Source: Dioscorea cayenensis subsp. rotundata
Lineage: Eukaryota > Streptophyta > Magnoliopsida > Dioscoreales > Dioscoreaceae
Reading direction: 5' to 3'
DNA length: 64,000 nt
Assembly: GCF_009730915.1 (NCBI RefSeq)
Contig: NC_052484.1
Span: forward strand, 186,001 to 250,000
Part shown: in pieces, positions 1 through 14,481 of the stretch
Position numbering within the stretch: position 1 is the stretch's first letter
Layout of the letters: each line of letters opens with the position of its first letter
The notes under the pieces: model-generated
What the model was told of the DNA's origin: nothing
The model's input: the letters and a program-made list of their open reading frames with translations, nothing else
Database searches by the model: none
Position numbers and translations under genes: made by a program

Positions 1-197
1 TCATTGAGTTAATAATAGCTTTCATGTCAATTATATGAAGTACTGCACCAACCAGCACAGATTCATTCATTCACATGTCAACAAAATTCATTAGAAAGAG
101 CTGTCATTGCAGAAATATGAAAAAAGAATATTCTCAATAATTGAACATGGCTAAGAATGCATATAGGAATACAGAAAAGAAAGGATGGTTCACTCAC

Positions 198-3100
198 AAA
201 TGTCCCGAAGCTATTGAAAATATATTTATTGTTATCCCATGTCTTCCACCCTTTTTCTGCACCTAAGATTCAAGGACATTACAATATTTTAAATGAATAA
301 GCTAACAAATTTAATGGCATTGCAGACATTAATCTATGAAAAATCAATAAAAATAAAACAGAAGATAAATGAGTAGTTAAGGAAATAAAAAATTTACTAG
401 TATTTAATATGGCAAATATAAAGTCACAAGACTAGCATTATCATCAAAAGTCAACATGTACATGCTATGTACCCGCATCTAAAAAGAAAATCACATATAG
501 ACAACTAAGTTACAGAAGGAATTGGCTGTATATGGTTCAGCAGAAAATCTGGGAACTCCTATAGCTTTCCAACTCAGACTGCATTCATCTAGCATTTTGT
601 AAATCAATTACAAAAAGCTTCAAATGATATTGAATCAATTATTTTAACAAGCTATGGAGGGTATAAATGTTCTGTGGACATATGTTTATCTGACAGAAGT
701 TCAAGGGGGTAATAAATTTACCTCATTAATCTCATTTGGTTTCCTTGGCTGCCCATTGCCACCAATAAATCCAGATGCCCATCTCAGCAAGTTAGTATTC
801 CAGCTATTACTATTTCCCTGCACAAAAATAAGACCGTAAGAGAACATTAGCCTCTTTATATGATACAGATAGTCCTAAATATCTAGTATCTACCTTCTTT
901 CTTTCTGTTGGGTTGGCATCATCAGAAGCATCAAGTAATTCCTCATGCTCCTTTCCTGGTTTCTTCTTTACCGCTATGTGCACTAGCTTACCCCTCAAAT
1001 CATTTATCACAATGCGCTTTGATAAAGGATAAGATTGATCGTCGTCATTGCTATCATTCAGTACATAAAGATCCGAACTTCTACCAGGTGCAAGCTGCAG
1101 GTACCATACACCAGGAGAGAGTTTCATCTGCCAGTAGCCTAAATTAGCCATAACAAGTGTGTCCACCACATGAGGCATTCTTTTGGTTCCAAGAATTAAT
1201 TGAAGTCCACGGGGAGGCTCATGGTCTTTCTCAGAACAATGGCCTGCAAAAACAAAATCTGATTTAACAACTAACAACATATATACATGCATGCAAAAAC
1301 AGCTCACACATAACCTGTCAAAAGAAGTGCTTCAAGTTCAAACACAGCTTGCAATGTCCTCATTTCACCTATGTTCTCCAGCAGAATATTGTCCACATCA
1401 TGGCTGATAGAAGTAATACGGATATGCAAGTCGAAATAAAAGATATTAAAAGATATTCTCGAAAATTATAAAATTATACGTGCAAAACAGTTAAACTAAA
1501 ATTGAAGAAATATAAGCAAACATACATGGCAATCACTGGCTCAACAAGCCATGGCTCAGGGACATCAAGATTCATAGTGAGGGTTTTAGATTGTGGCATA
1601 TTTGCGAAAAATGCTCTGGGGCCATTTACTGCATGGTCAACAGCACTGAAGTCATCCTGCAAATTAATGTAACATATTACATTGAAAATATAAAAAAATA
1701 CCAATTTTGAGTAAATTAGCATACATGCGCAAACACATACCATTGAGGGAACAACATATCTGTAGTAATTTTTTAGAGGAAGATCAACCAGAGAGCTCTG
1801 CAAAAAATAATTATAAAAAATTACTGAAGTCCTCTATTTAACGAAAAGAATGACAGTGGCAATTATGCAAAAAAAATGTGAAGAAAAATTTCCATGAAGA
1901 TTTACGAACATGAAAGAGGATTTCGCTAAACATGAAAGCTCAAAAAGGTTCAGGAAATCATGCTAAGCCAATAACACATATGACCATCAAGCAGGAATCT
2001 GATTCATAAAAAAGTAAATGAAGTGACAGCTACCATCTACGTATTATTTTTTAAGATGTTCACCGAACAGCAATGGTGGAAATAAACAGACATAGAATTT
2101 TGAAAACATTATAATGATAATATAGTGGCATATTTTTTTAGTTTGCATATGTTAGTTATTTTGTTAAATACTCAATACCAGACCTCATCTGTGCTGGGGC
2201 CATAACACAATCCATGGAGTAGAATGGTTAAGGGTTATGGTAGAAGAAAAGTGTATATATGTCTAACCCCCTTGATATTGTAATATCCAAATTGATAAAT
2301 TTCTTTAACAATGAGCTTAGAGAAAAATAATATTCTCATTTAGGATCAATAAATAAAAACCAGTCACGTTACTTCTTTGCTAGGTAGAGCCTCACATTTT
2401 AATAGAAAGGGTGCCCCCTCCAACAAGAATCAGAAATGAATGAAACCATAATCAGAAATTAAATTATTAGCTTATTGAAATTTCCAAAATTTTCTTAAGG
2501 TAGCATTTGGCACACTGCAATAGAGAACCTAGAAGAAATTAAAATTTGGTAACCGCACACAAAAAAAATCAAGGATTAAATAATTATAAACAAAATAACA
2601 AGGAAATAACAGAACTATTAGCATTGCTATTCCTCCACAAAACAAAATTATAATATTGTTCCAAATGTAATAATAAAACTCACTATTGGATTAAGGACAA
2701 TTCTCATGCTTGGCTTAATGCATTTCCACAGTATACGGAGAAGCGGAGAAAGCTTTTGACCAGAGGGACTTAATGGATCAATAACAGCATCAATATGTAT
2801 GCTAGAATTCTTACTTTCAAGAACAATAGCGCTGAAAAATAGAAGTGACACATTAGCTACCCAAAGTGAAAATTGGCATATGAATACTTTAATAAACAAG
2901 CCCAAGCAACGGGAAAAACAGTAAAACACAATCTATAAATTTTTCAGTAAGGTGACTATAAACAACATGGAGATTGGAACTTCAAAACAGATAACACGGG
3001 CTCAAAAACAACTAGTAAATGCGAGTGATGCTGCACAAAATTGAGCAGTTTGTAAACACAAGAATCACAAATGGCAATTTGAATTCTAAGATTCTCAAAT

Positions 3101-6100
3101 CAAACAGCCCAAGGTTATCCAAAGAAAATGCCTATGAAAATCTTGCAAGCAAAATATTCAAATAAAATGCATGGCAATTAAAAAGAAGGAATGGTTCTTG
3201 TCAACACAATGATATGGGAACAAATATTAAGCATAACTTGGCATTGGAAAATGTTATAAAACTTAAATGAAGAAACTTATCCACATGGTTTTTACATTAC
3301 ACTCAATTCATTAGTAACTAGAACATATTGTGAACAACAAAATTTAAAAGAGAATGAGATCCGTGGAAGAGTGTAAAAATATACTACTGTATGCTAACTA
3401 GATGTCAACTAACCTATATTTTGCATTTAAAATTTCAAAATGAGCCCGTTCAGTGCTGCGCTCGCGTGTTGACATTGCAGACGAGACAAGCATGATAACA
3501 TCACTATAAAATTTGCTGCAAACAATGAGTGAAAAAGATGTCAAATCATCATAACCATTCTTAGCCAGTTTAACATCAAGTGTCTATTAAATATGTAAAA
3601 CACAAAATTGAACCCATACAAAAGCTACAAATACGAAAGTAACCAAAATAAAAGGTTCACTGACAGGAACCAAGTACACTGGGACAAAGATGCTAAATCC
3701 TCTTTATTATTTTCATGAAAATTTTAACATACACCTATTTAACCTTTTTTTTAACTAAATGAAACAAATTTGTATCAACGTGATGCACATGACAAATTGA
3801 GTTCTTTTAATTTCATTTACCATGAAATAAGGGAAGCTTATGCCACATTGCTGGCAGCTGTGATAGATAAAATCACTTGATCCTGCTTGTAGATGGCATC
3901 AATCCTACTTCTTGCAAAGCCAATGCATGATGAAAATACCATTTCACTTATCATAAGAAGTGAAATCTAGGCTATAGGTCTATATGTTGCAGGGTCCCCT
4001 CCATTATTCTTATTTCTCCCAATTATGACAATACTAATTCTGTAGAAGCTGACAACGCAAAATAAGCAAACAGTTCCAGATTTCCTTTAGATGCACTTGG
4101 ATTATTCTAATTAATTCCTTTTATCAGTCATTGGCAAGAGCACTAACATAATGTACCACATTGAAGTGATTAATTTACAATTTTCAAAAAATCATTAAAG
4201 TATCATAGGTGTGATTTTACTTCATCCATTAAAAAGAACGATGGTGGGTATATATTGGATCACTAGTTTTACATCTACATGTGAATTTTGTATTAATTTT
4301 TAAGAATTTCAGGTTTTCAAAGAAGGAATCGTAATAGAAATAAAAAGATACATATTCTTACCTGGTTAAGTCATCAGGGTCGATATCCACCCACTCAACT
4401 TCATTAATAACTTCTAAAATGTATTTTATCCGTTGTTCATACTCCACAGATTCCAAAAGGCTAAAATCAGCACTTAAGATTGGCTTATTTTCAACAGGAA
4501 CAATTACCTGGAAAGGATATAAGAGGCATGTCAATCTACATTTAAACCTATTTCAAAATAGCCAAATCATGTGGAAAGTAGCCTCATATTATGAAGTTAT
4601 GACATTCTACATGTAGACATCAATAGTACTGTTCTGAAAAAACAGGAGTGTCCATGGAATCACGGAGTCAGTGGTAACATGTACACCAGGCGCCAACAAA
4701 ACTTACCCTTCCATTTGTAATCACAGAATTAATGCCAAATTCAAGACCAAGTTGCCCATAGAGAAAACTTGACACCTGAACACCATTTAAGAACAAGACA
4801 AGGATTCAGCTTCCTAATATAAATTTTAATTGTTTCAAATACAGCTAAGTATCTAGAAAGAATAGGCTTTCAATAAGCATGAAGGTAGTTGCCTCTTGAC
4901 TGCATCATGCACACACTCACACGCAAAACAGCAACATATTAAAGACTACTAAATATTAAGGCTCTCATCTACTGCATGCAGGCAAACATTCACACTGAGG
5001 AATCAAACTCTCTAACATTCACATTAAAAAGAATCAAGCTTGGTGCTATAGAGTAGGATAGAATATTTAACTGAGTAAATTCATGACAAAAGAAAATCAT
5101 GTCAAAAGGGATTGATTTTGGAAACTTTTACTCATCTTTTTCTTTCTTCTATAAAGCGAAATCATACAAGAAAATCATAGGTAATCATTTATACTTTGAC
5201 TCAAAATGATAATTAAAAAAAAAAAAACACGCAAGCTTATAATTTCCCTCAAGACAATAAATAAAAATTGAAACAAATAATGAAATTTCTTCAATTTAGC
5301 AAGAATAGTAGCAACTAGCTCCATACCTTTTCCATTTGTAGTCTTACTGCATCCTCTGAAATACCTGAAATAATTGTTTTATAATCCTCTGATGGTAAAG
5401 CATTTGCCTCAGCTAGCTCAGAGACTTTTTCTGCAAATAATTTGAGACTATTGGAATCCCAAAATGGACTTGACACATATTGACCTTCATAGAAGGAGCA
5501 CACTTGATCCAAGAATTCCAAGACTTTATCCTTGTGACTAACATTAATGAAACAAATTATCAGTAACTAAAGCAAACAATAGCTTTCAAATTCAATGACA
5601 AAGATCTGTACAATAAAAAAATAAAATAAAATAAGTAAAAATAAGCTATTTAATAGTGCCCTTGGAAGAATGAAACCTACAGATCCCGCGCAGATTACAC
5701 AAATTTCAAATTATATAACTCACCTGAACAAGGATGTGGTTTTCTCAAATATCTTTGCCAAAAGTAGTGCAGGTGATACAGCTCCATCACTGAGGTGAAA
5801 TATTATGCCAACACGAGATCTTTTAGATGAGCCCATCTACATCAATTAGTTGCAAGTTAGTAAAAGTTGAGTTGCACACTTGTGCCATTATCATGGGATT
5901 TAGTTGCAAGGTCTATAGATTAACCAAGAAATGAAGTCCTTCACGCAACAATCGAATCCCTTCCCTTGATGCACCATTAACAGCAAGCAGATGTGTTACT
6001 GGTTTCAGATCATCAGCCACTAACAAAATGAATCATATCAAACTAGTTAGCTAAAAAGGTTTTGATAGCGTGTACAGCACAAGTGTAGCTGCAATCATTT

Positions 6101-9100
6101 CATTAATCAAGCTTACTTCCTGGCGAATGTAAATAATTGACATCTCCTAGTATTGATTCCTTTTGAAGATAAGTCGGAAAGAGTGAGACAAATCTTTTCA
6201 TGCCTTTTCCTTCACCAATAATCTGCAGATCCAGAACCAATCATGTTAACTCAGGTAATCAATAAATTACACACGCGTGAAATATGATTTGCAGAAGCTT
6301 GGCTAAAGCTGCTAACAACTACCTGAGGATTATAGCGCTGAAAGCCACTTTCAGATAAAAATTTTTCCAAGATATCTGTATGTGAGCTGATATGTCCATA
6401 ATAAACTTGTTCCTGAATTCTGGGGAGTTCCTCATTCATAGCATTTATAGAAGCCTCCTACAAAAATAAATAATATACTACTTCAACAACAACAAAGATA
6501 AACAATAAGCAATTTTCATGTCAGCATAGGATTATATTATTTTAGTAATCAAATATTATGTTTGTGAAGAAACAACAAATAAAGAAGAGATTCTCAAGAG
6601 TATTGGTCTTAACAAAGGTTAGTGCACAAATGACATGATTAGAGAACAGTGATTAGGTAGACACAAGATGTGTGCAAGCAAATAAGTAGGTGGTAACTTA
6701 GTGTGCCTTAACTCCAACATTCAGTGTAACATACAAAAAGAAGGCTCAATGCATCAATAATTCCACATAAGCTCAAAAATATCATATCGAAGCAACAAAA
6801 TCAATGAATTTAACAACAAATTCCATCAAGCAAATCCAAAAAAAAAAAAAGGGATTTGACCACAGTAATTAGGAACAATCAGACTAACAAAATGTTATAT
6901 ATCCCTCCACTGAAGATTCCTATCCAAAACAAAAACTGCCTCTGTAATTAAAAAATAATCACCCAAGATTATAATGTTATGCTTAACTCACATGTATCCT
7001 TTTGTTTTAAAACTATCTTTCCCAACTCAGGCAGTTTGCTTTTCAAAAAAATGATAGCATTGAAGCTTAAAAGATGAAAATTGCATGCAAATATGCAATC
7101 AAGCTCAGTATGCATATTTCCAAAGAAGGCATGCAAGAAAACACAGTTTGATACCTCATTGGACTCATGGACAAGCCCATTCATCAATAAGCAGCAATGT
7201 AGCTCAGATAACCCTAAGTTGAAAACAAAACGGGAACTTTCTTCAGCTTCCACTTTATATTTTGATTCCTTTCCTATTTTTAGTAACATCTCTTGAGGAG
7301 GAGATTTAGCCTTGGATCTGCAAGAGAAGGGCTTGGATTAAAGTTTAAGGGTAAATCATAAATGGTACAATCTAATTACAATAACCAATTAATAATATAA
7401 ACATGAAGTGTCAATGCTTACAGAAGAACTTCAACAAACGCCCCTTCAACATGATGCATTTCAAGGACGTCGTCATCAGTATCTTCTCCAGCATGCCATA
7501 ACTTGTTTACCTGTCGTAAATGCGAATTAGGGTATTGTCCTAGCTTTTATAAGCATTTACAAACACAAATATATCTAACATAATATACCATAAACAAACA
7601 GCATGTATATGAATAAAAGGTTATATGAATATAGCATGGAAATTGAATTTAAAAGCAGATTATGAGCAATAATGTCAGCAATGCAGGACACCAACTGTGT
7701 GATTTCAATGCCTACATATTATACTTCACAAACGTTTGGCCACATGCACCATATAAAAATATATAATAGTGATTGATGCAGGAATTGATGAGCCAAATTA
7801 TGAAGTGAACATACGCAAAAGCCAGATCCATCTCACTAAAATCAATACTTTATTAAGGGTTAATTCTGCAAGCAATCCAGGAAAACATCAATCAAATTGT
7901 ATTGTTTCCATTCGACTCCAAAGAAAGCAAAAGAACATAATCAATTTCATCATCTGAAAGGCAAACAAACTAAATAATTGCCTCAGCTAGGAAAATAACA
8001 TACATTGCTCAGAAATTGGAATGCCAACTGACTGCTGTAGTTCTCCTTAATGTACAGAAAAAGTTGTATGATCTGGCACAAGATGCAAAAAATGAAACAA
8101 CAGCAAAACAGAGTTAAAATGAAGAGGCAAACATAGATCACATAATCAGAATAAAATCAAGCTAAGAACATATAAAAAAGAAAAGCACAGTACATGATCT
8201 TTCTCAGTGACATCAATGTAGAAATGAGCTGGCATTAGCATTACTAAATAGAGATTGATCAATTCGAAATTAAGTTTTAACAAAGTGATCAGCAGTTTAT
8301 CTACCAGTTTCCACATAATACTGTTTTCCTAATTTGCTATATAAATTATTCAATCAGACTAAGTTCATAGGTATAATGCCAAAGCATTGATTTATATTTG
8401 AGTGAAATAACCTTGCCAGAAATAGTCTGCCATCCGGACAAACTTCAGATGGACCTGAATCTCACATTCAAATGCTAAAGAAGAAACAGAGGGACAAGCA
8501 AGCGAAAATTGCAAGGATGAATAGCAATGCCACTGAATTGCAGATTGTAAACAAGAAAACATTGCAGAACCATAAAGATGTAGTGCATGCCAGAAAAGGT
8601 TCCACTGTTTTTTGAGTAAATTAAAGAAATAAAACTATTGGTTCAAAAAAGGAAAGCAATAGCAGCATAAGAAAGCAAATAATTACTATTACCTACTTGA
8701 GAAAGTTTCATTATGAACAGAACATAGCATTTTCAATCCAAAAAGGAGAAAAGTCTAAAAGGGTCGGCCTCACTAATAAACGACAAGTTGCAAAGAGCAT
8801 ATACTTATATTTATTATTGAAAGGCTTTTGAATGCCAAAAACTTGGACAGGCTTTCTGCCAAGCAGAAGAACCAGTTGGAGAAGTTGCAGAGAAAAATCA
8901 ACAGTTACAAATTCACAATGCTCTAACAAATAACATTTTCATTTCTAGAACTAACACTACAAGGATATGATGCCATTCAGTTGCTTAATTTGAATAAATA
9001 AAAAAATATCACTCCAGACCTACCCAGATAATAGAGAATTAAGTTCATTCCTAAAAGGAAACATCAATTATAAACAATTAAGCATCATTTTTTTTCATGC

Positions 9101-12100
9101 TTCTTAAGCTGTTAACTGCTGCTAGGATGGCATGAAATTACCGAACTCGATATATCCTCTCCAACTTTTTGGCTGTCATGCATGGTAGAAGCTGCAGGAA
9201 GTTCACGGCCTTCTTCAATAAGCTTGATCATTTTTGAGGAATACAGCAATACTCCAAATCTCATTGGGATGCTACTCTCATACATTGATAGGATCATGTC
9301 AATTGTCTGTAAAGTTTCAAGAAAAACAACATTCACACAAATAATTCTAGGGCGAGCTACAAGTAACATTGAAGCCTCTAAATATAGAGATGCCAAATAA
9401 TTTTGCAAATCCACATGTATGTAAAATCAGCATGCCTTGGCACCACATGATGTTGCAGGATCAATAACATAAACTGCATGGAATAGATTCTTGCGGATGT
9501 ACCGAAGCTGACCAGGGAAGACAGGCATCAAAATCTACAGCACCATTAAGAATTGTGTCAACGGAGATGAAGATGAAAACAGAACTTTCATTTATTCAAG
9601 TACACTAAAAATATATATGTACACAACAAAAACCATTGTGTAAATACAACCTCATTGATGTTGCTCCTCCACCGCCTATACATAGCATCCTCCTCCAAGT
9701 TATTAAGGTAATGAACATGAGTTGAACGAAAGTCAACACGGAATGCATTAGACTCAGAAGGACGTGCTGCACTCAACAGCTTCAGAACAGCATCTTGAGG
9801 AATCTGAAATATTTTAGTATAAGTAAAGCGCATGAAATTATTTACAGATCACAGGTGTTGATTCATAGCTGTTCAATCATTTTGATGACTACAGCACAAG
9901 AAATTGTACAAAAAGGAAAGTGAAAGTGAGATTTATTCAGCACACTCCAAGGAGATTGCTCTGTTTTCTATTACTATCCGGAAAGACATAGCTCATATCA
10001 TGAGAAGAAAGCACAGAAAAAATAGAAGGATGATAAGCATGCAAAATTAGCGAAAAGTAAATATTTTATTGCCTCCCTAGAGAAGTTATAATAAACTAAA
10101 AGATTAAGGTTTCAAACACCACCATGGGTACATTATGAGAAGTAAAACATTATAGCAGATGTTCCTAGTCACACAGTTGGAAGCCACTGGATGCGTAAAT
10201 AACCAAACAACTCTTAATTCTTAAAATCTCATAAATATAAATTTTATTGCTTTATGTAATTATGAGAGAATATGACATAAATATACAGAACGGCTGCATT
10301 ATGACAAGTGAAACACAATTGCTGGCTTCCAAGTCACACAATTGGAAGCCATTGGATGTGTATATATCCAATTACCACACTTAATCCTTAAAATCTCATA
10401 AATGTCAATTTTATTGCTTTATTTGATTAACAATGAATAAGACACCAAAAAATACCAAAAACTCCAAACAGGCATTCAAATAGAGCACAGAGAAAAGAAG
10501 TTTGCTAATATCACCTTCAATTCTGAAAACTGATCAGCCACAGATAGTTCTTCATGGACAAGTTCAAGCAATCTACAAAATCAGTATTAGGTATTCAATA
10601 TACTACCACATCAACTCAAACAATGTTATCTTACAGCAAAGGTAGGAGTTGAAGTGACAGAGTAAAAACTGGTATTTAACCTATTAAAAACACTTAAATT
10701 GAGAAATTTAGTTTTTCAGAATTAACTAGACAGATAAGTCTAACATGAAGGTCACATAACTGGTAAAGATCAATATCTTCAATATTGATCAAAGCACCAT
10801 TCAGAGCCATTAAAGATTTCCCAGGAGGGACCATCCGCTGGTTTGCAATTATTTCATCCTTAATAGAATCATTGATCTGCATAAAAATAATAAGTAATAC
10901 AGCTGAGACCTTCAAATGTATACTTAATCCTGAAAAATAATCCAAACATCAACTGGCATATGCCATCCACCTTCATTCGGGACAATGATGAAACTATGCT
11001 GGGAAAATTTTGATTGATTTCCTGCATAGACTGTAAAGGATCCAAAGCGTGCACAATCCTTTGGGCTGTTTGATGACCTAAATCTACATATAGTCAAAAG
11101 GCACCAGTTAGGACTTGGTATATGTTCAAAAAGCTCAATGTGCATAGATAATCTCCTACATAAAACATGAAATAATTACCCTTCAGTTCCCAGACTTCCA
11201 GCGTATCTGATATTGTTGACGATAATAAGTAGTCCCTGAAGGCCATTATCTCAGCAGTTAAGTCAGGCTTGCGTTCCTACAGATTTGAATGTGAAAAAGA
11301 ACAATCTATAAGTTTAATAATGTTACATGTGACATGTGTGCATCTTATACAATAACCTATCCATATTGCTACACTCATAAGATTCAAAGAGCGAACCAAG
11401 ATCTTGGAAAATATAAATCCTCTAACTTCTTGACTAAGATCCTCAGTCCTGGGATCCTCCAGACTAACACCTGAAAAATGAGGATAATCATTTCAGTATG
11501 CTCTTGATATGTAACAGAAGAAAGCATCTTAACTGTTTAGAAACACAATATAACAAACAAGATAACTGCAAGGCTAAATCAATCAGAAGACGTGATGTCA
11601 ATCCTCTAAATGACATGAATGCACAAAATAATATCAAGTACTTGCAGGTAGATCGGACCTCTACTAGGCAGGGTTTTTCAGAAATGATACCTGGCTGGCT
11701 ATTTAACTCCTACACTGATGGATGGTGGTGTATCTCATGTAACTAAAGACTGACCCAAAGGAGTTAAAAAAAAATCATGAGCTACATAACATAGAATTTT
11801 CTTACCTGCTTCAGAGTGTTGGAACTCATAAAACGACAAGATGCTTCATAATAAAGAATATGAATAATTAATATTATATTCAAGCACAAAAGAAGGAACT
11901 GAGTGCTTGAAATTTAAAATATGACTAAGGCAGCTTAAAATATTCATAAAGAGTACCTTATCTCAATCTTCAAGGGGCAAATAAGAAATTGTTTATACTC
12001 ATAAAGAAAAAAAAACAAAGATCATTATTGTTCACTTTACAAGCAAGAAATAACAATATTTAAAAAAAAAAAATCATTGGTCTAGTAATGTAGATTTTAT

Positions 12101-14254
12101 GAAGTGTCTTAGGAATCCCAACCAATCTTCTCTAATCTTCTCCATTCATAATGAAAAACCATATCATTGCTACAAATTCAGTCATGATGAGCTGAAGCAA
12201 TTTTCATAACATGAACCATCTGAGCATATCAAAGTAGCATACTGGAACTATTAACACTTTGGTCCTTAAGTATGTTCCATGTGTAGTCCATCTATAGAAA
12301 ATACATACTGAAAGTATTAAAGGCAACAAAATCAAGCCACTGTTAAAACATTACAAAGATAACATCTTGAGGTTTATCCAGAATTTTTTCTCACAATGAG
12401 GAAAGTGATCACCTTTCTTTATTGCACTGTCGTCCATTGCTTTGTACTCCATATTCTTCAAAGCAAGTTCTACTCCATAACCACCCAAATGTACTGCATC
12501 TGATGTACCAATACCCCCGCAATAGCTGGTCACGGCTTGACAACCAGAAGGTAATACAGGTCTAACCACATACTTAGCTTTACCCTATGAGCAAGGGATG
12601 GCACATGTAACATGAAAAGGTAAGAATAGGGTGAAGAATACTAAACATAACAAGAAGTATATTTCTGGATTCAACTCACAGAAAATGATAAACAACAAGA
12701 TTAAGAACTAACCAACAGGGAAAAGGAACTTTATGAAAGGCAAATACTGAATCATCAAACAGTCCAGTAGTTCAAACAGTCTTAAACATTGAAAATTTGA
12801 TGCTTACTCCAAAGATTCATCCAAAAATTGTTCAACGTTTACACAATTTCAAATGGGAACGGACATTCAAGGACCAATATCTGATGCCATTTACACAAAC
12901 AAGAAGTTTAAAACTTTAGAACATAAGAGTCTGCCCTACACTCCCAACTAATCAGTGCCCTCTTTTCTTGAGCCCAAAGCCTATAATTCCAAACCATACA
13001 CTGATTAAATAAGAACCCTGGAAGATCTTCTGCTGAACTCTAAACAATACATGCTAAAAATCTCAGATTGCCAACTTAATAATTAATATAAAACTCCTAG
13101 GCGCTCTAGAGAAGATCAATATAAATACAAATGAAAACACAATTAAAGAACAAAGTGTGCATATAACCACGTCAAAATACAGAGAAAATTGGAATTTATT
13201 TACAATTAATGCACTTCCACATAAAGAGGTACCTTCTTCGCGTATTCCGCAAGTACAGCATGGAACTCACTGAAGCATTCGGTCCCAAGAGCTCCATATA
13301 AAATAGCAACTGGTGCAGAAGCATTGGAACCAACATATATATGATCAAAGTCAAAGAGCTCAGGCTGTTCTGGAGTATCCAAGGCACTGCAACATATCAT
13401 TTCACATGTAAAATCCCTAAAAACAAAATTAGGATACAACAGCAGACCAAATGATCAACAATGTGACTTACTGTTTGGTCGAGTCTAGCCATGGCCTTAG
13501 CTCCGAAACTTTAAAAAGCAAGGTACTACCATTGTCTACCCAACAACAACTCTTTCTTTCTTCACCATTGCCTTCATCTTCCATGGGGAAAGATGATAAT
13601 GAATCCTCAGCCAACTGCTGGTAAAGCACCAGTCTTGGAGAAGCCGAACGAAGAGTAAGAGAAAACTCCAAGACTGAGCCCAAGTGCTCACTTAGCAGTG
13701 CACGCCCGTCATCAACAATCTTCTGAACACAGCATTTGGCTGAAGAACACTCAGAAGCCTTGTCTGACTGCATCCAGCCTTCAGCAAACTTCCAAAATAA
13801 GCCCTTCCATTCTTTCGACAGCAACTCACTATTCAACCAATTTATACACATTGTTAAAGCTCCCACCGAGACAAAATTCTTTATATGCTTCATAAATCAA
13901 GTCGCACTTAATTAACAGAACCAAAAAAATTTCAAGAATAGCATTAATTAAAACATTACATTGTTCATATAAATCTCATTTAGATATCACTAGATAAATC
14001 AAAGCCAGAAATCCAGCAAACAAATAACAATTTGCAGCTAAAACTAAGCCAAAAAAAGATTCGAAAACAATTTCAGGAGAAAAAAGTTACCCAGCTTCAA
14101 GAAGCAATGGGGTACCCGGCCACTTGGCCCGGAGCGAGACCTGGACATTCTTAGGCCTGCGACTCTCGGCAGCACCGGAACCAACAGCAAGGCTCAAGAA
14201 GAAGACAACGATCAATACCAAACCAAAAACCCTAGCACCAATCCTCCTCTCCAT
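198..14254 (-). CDS. UGGT: UDP-glucose:glycoprotein glucosyltransferase (partial, 3' end missing)
   Basis: ER-lumen folding sensor that re-glucosylates N-glycans of misfolded glycoproteins for the calnexin/calreticulin cycle. I rebuilt 30 exons in one unbroken frame (about 1,322 codons): 14254-14091, 13828-13472, 13386-13215, 12584-12413, 11470-11397, 11276-11180, 11083-10971, 10876-10761, 10572-10515, 9803-9651, 9534-9436, 9306-9142, 8072-8004, 7510-7422, 7317-7155, 6457-6323, 6222-6117, 6019-5925, 5836-5724, 5537-5327, 4775-4707, 4507-4362, 3515-3414, 2831-2684, 1797-1741, 1656-1526, 1403-1315, 1243-894, 817-722, 256-198. The start ATG opens a hydrophobic signal peptide ([20 protein letters not shown]). 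Family-typical stretches follow: [40 protein letters not shown] and [20 protein letters not shown]. Most of the window covers the thioredoxin-like sensor domains and beta-sandwich. The last exon ([11 protein letters not shown]) opens the GT24 catalytic domain; about 300 residues and any ER-retention tail lie off the left edge. The intron after exon 11 has a GC donor. Arabidopsis EBS1 is the known relative. Confidence 0.95.
10122..10430 (-). repeat. Tandem duplication in UGGT intron 9
   Basis: Two copies offset by about 166 bases share CATTATGA.AAGTGAAACA-like sequence, GTCACACA.TTGGAAGCCA, GGATG.GTA and TCTCATAAAT with TTTTATTGCTTTAT. They lie between the exons at 10515-10572 and 9651-9803. 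Confidence 0.75.
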
Positions 14255-14473
14255 CTCCGAATTCGAAGAAACCTCTTCACGATCACAAAGAAGAACAACA
14301 CATCATAGATTCAAAAACCCCATTCCTGAATCAAAACAAACAGATCTAGGGTTAGTATTCGCGATCGAGAACTAGGGTTAGGGTTTCAAGATCACCTTCC
14401 GATCTTCTCGGAGGAAAGCACCAGTGGACTTGGCCGTGGACTCCGGGAAGCGCTTCTGAAGATCGAAGGGCAC

Positions 14474-14481
14474 TATTTATA
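14474..14481 (-). promoter_or_regulatory. Probable TATA box of the glucosyltransferase gene
   Basis: On the minus strand this reads TATAAATA inside CCTCTATAAATAGTGCC. It lies about 220 bases upstream of the start codon. A start site about 30 bases downstream would leave a leader of roughly 190 bases, possibly with a small leader intron, since GTGATC follows a purine-rich stretch near 14394. Called from motif and position only. Confidence 0.55.
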
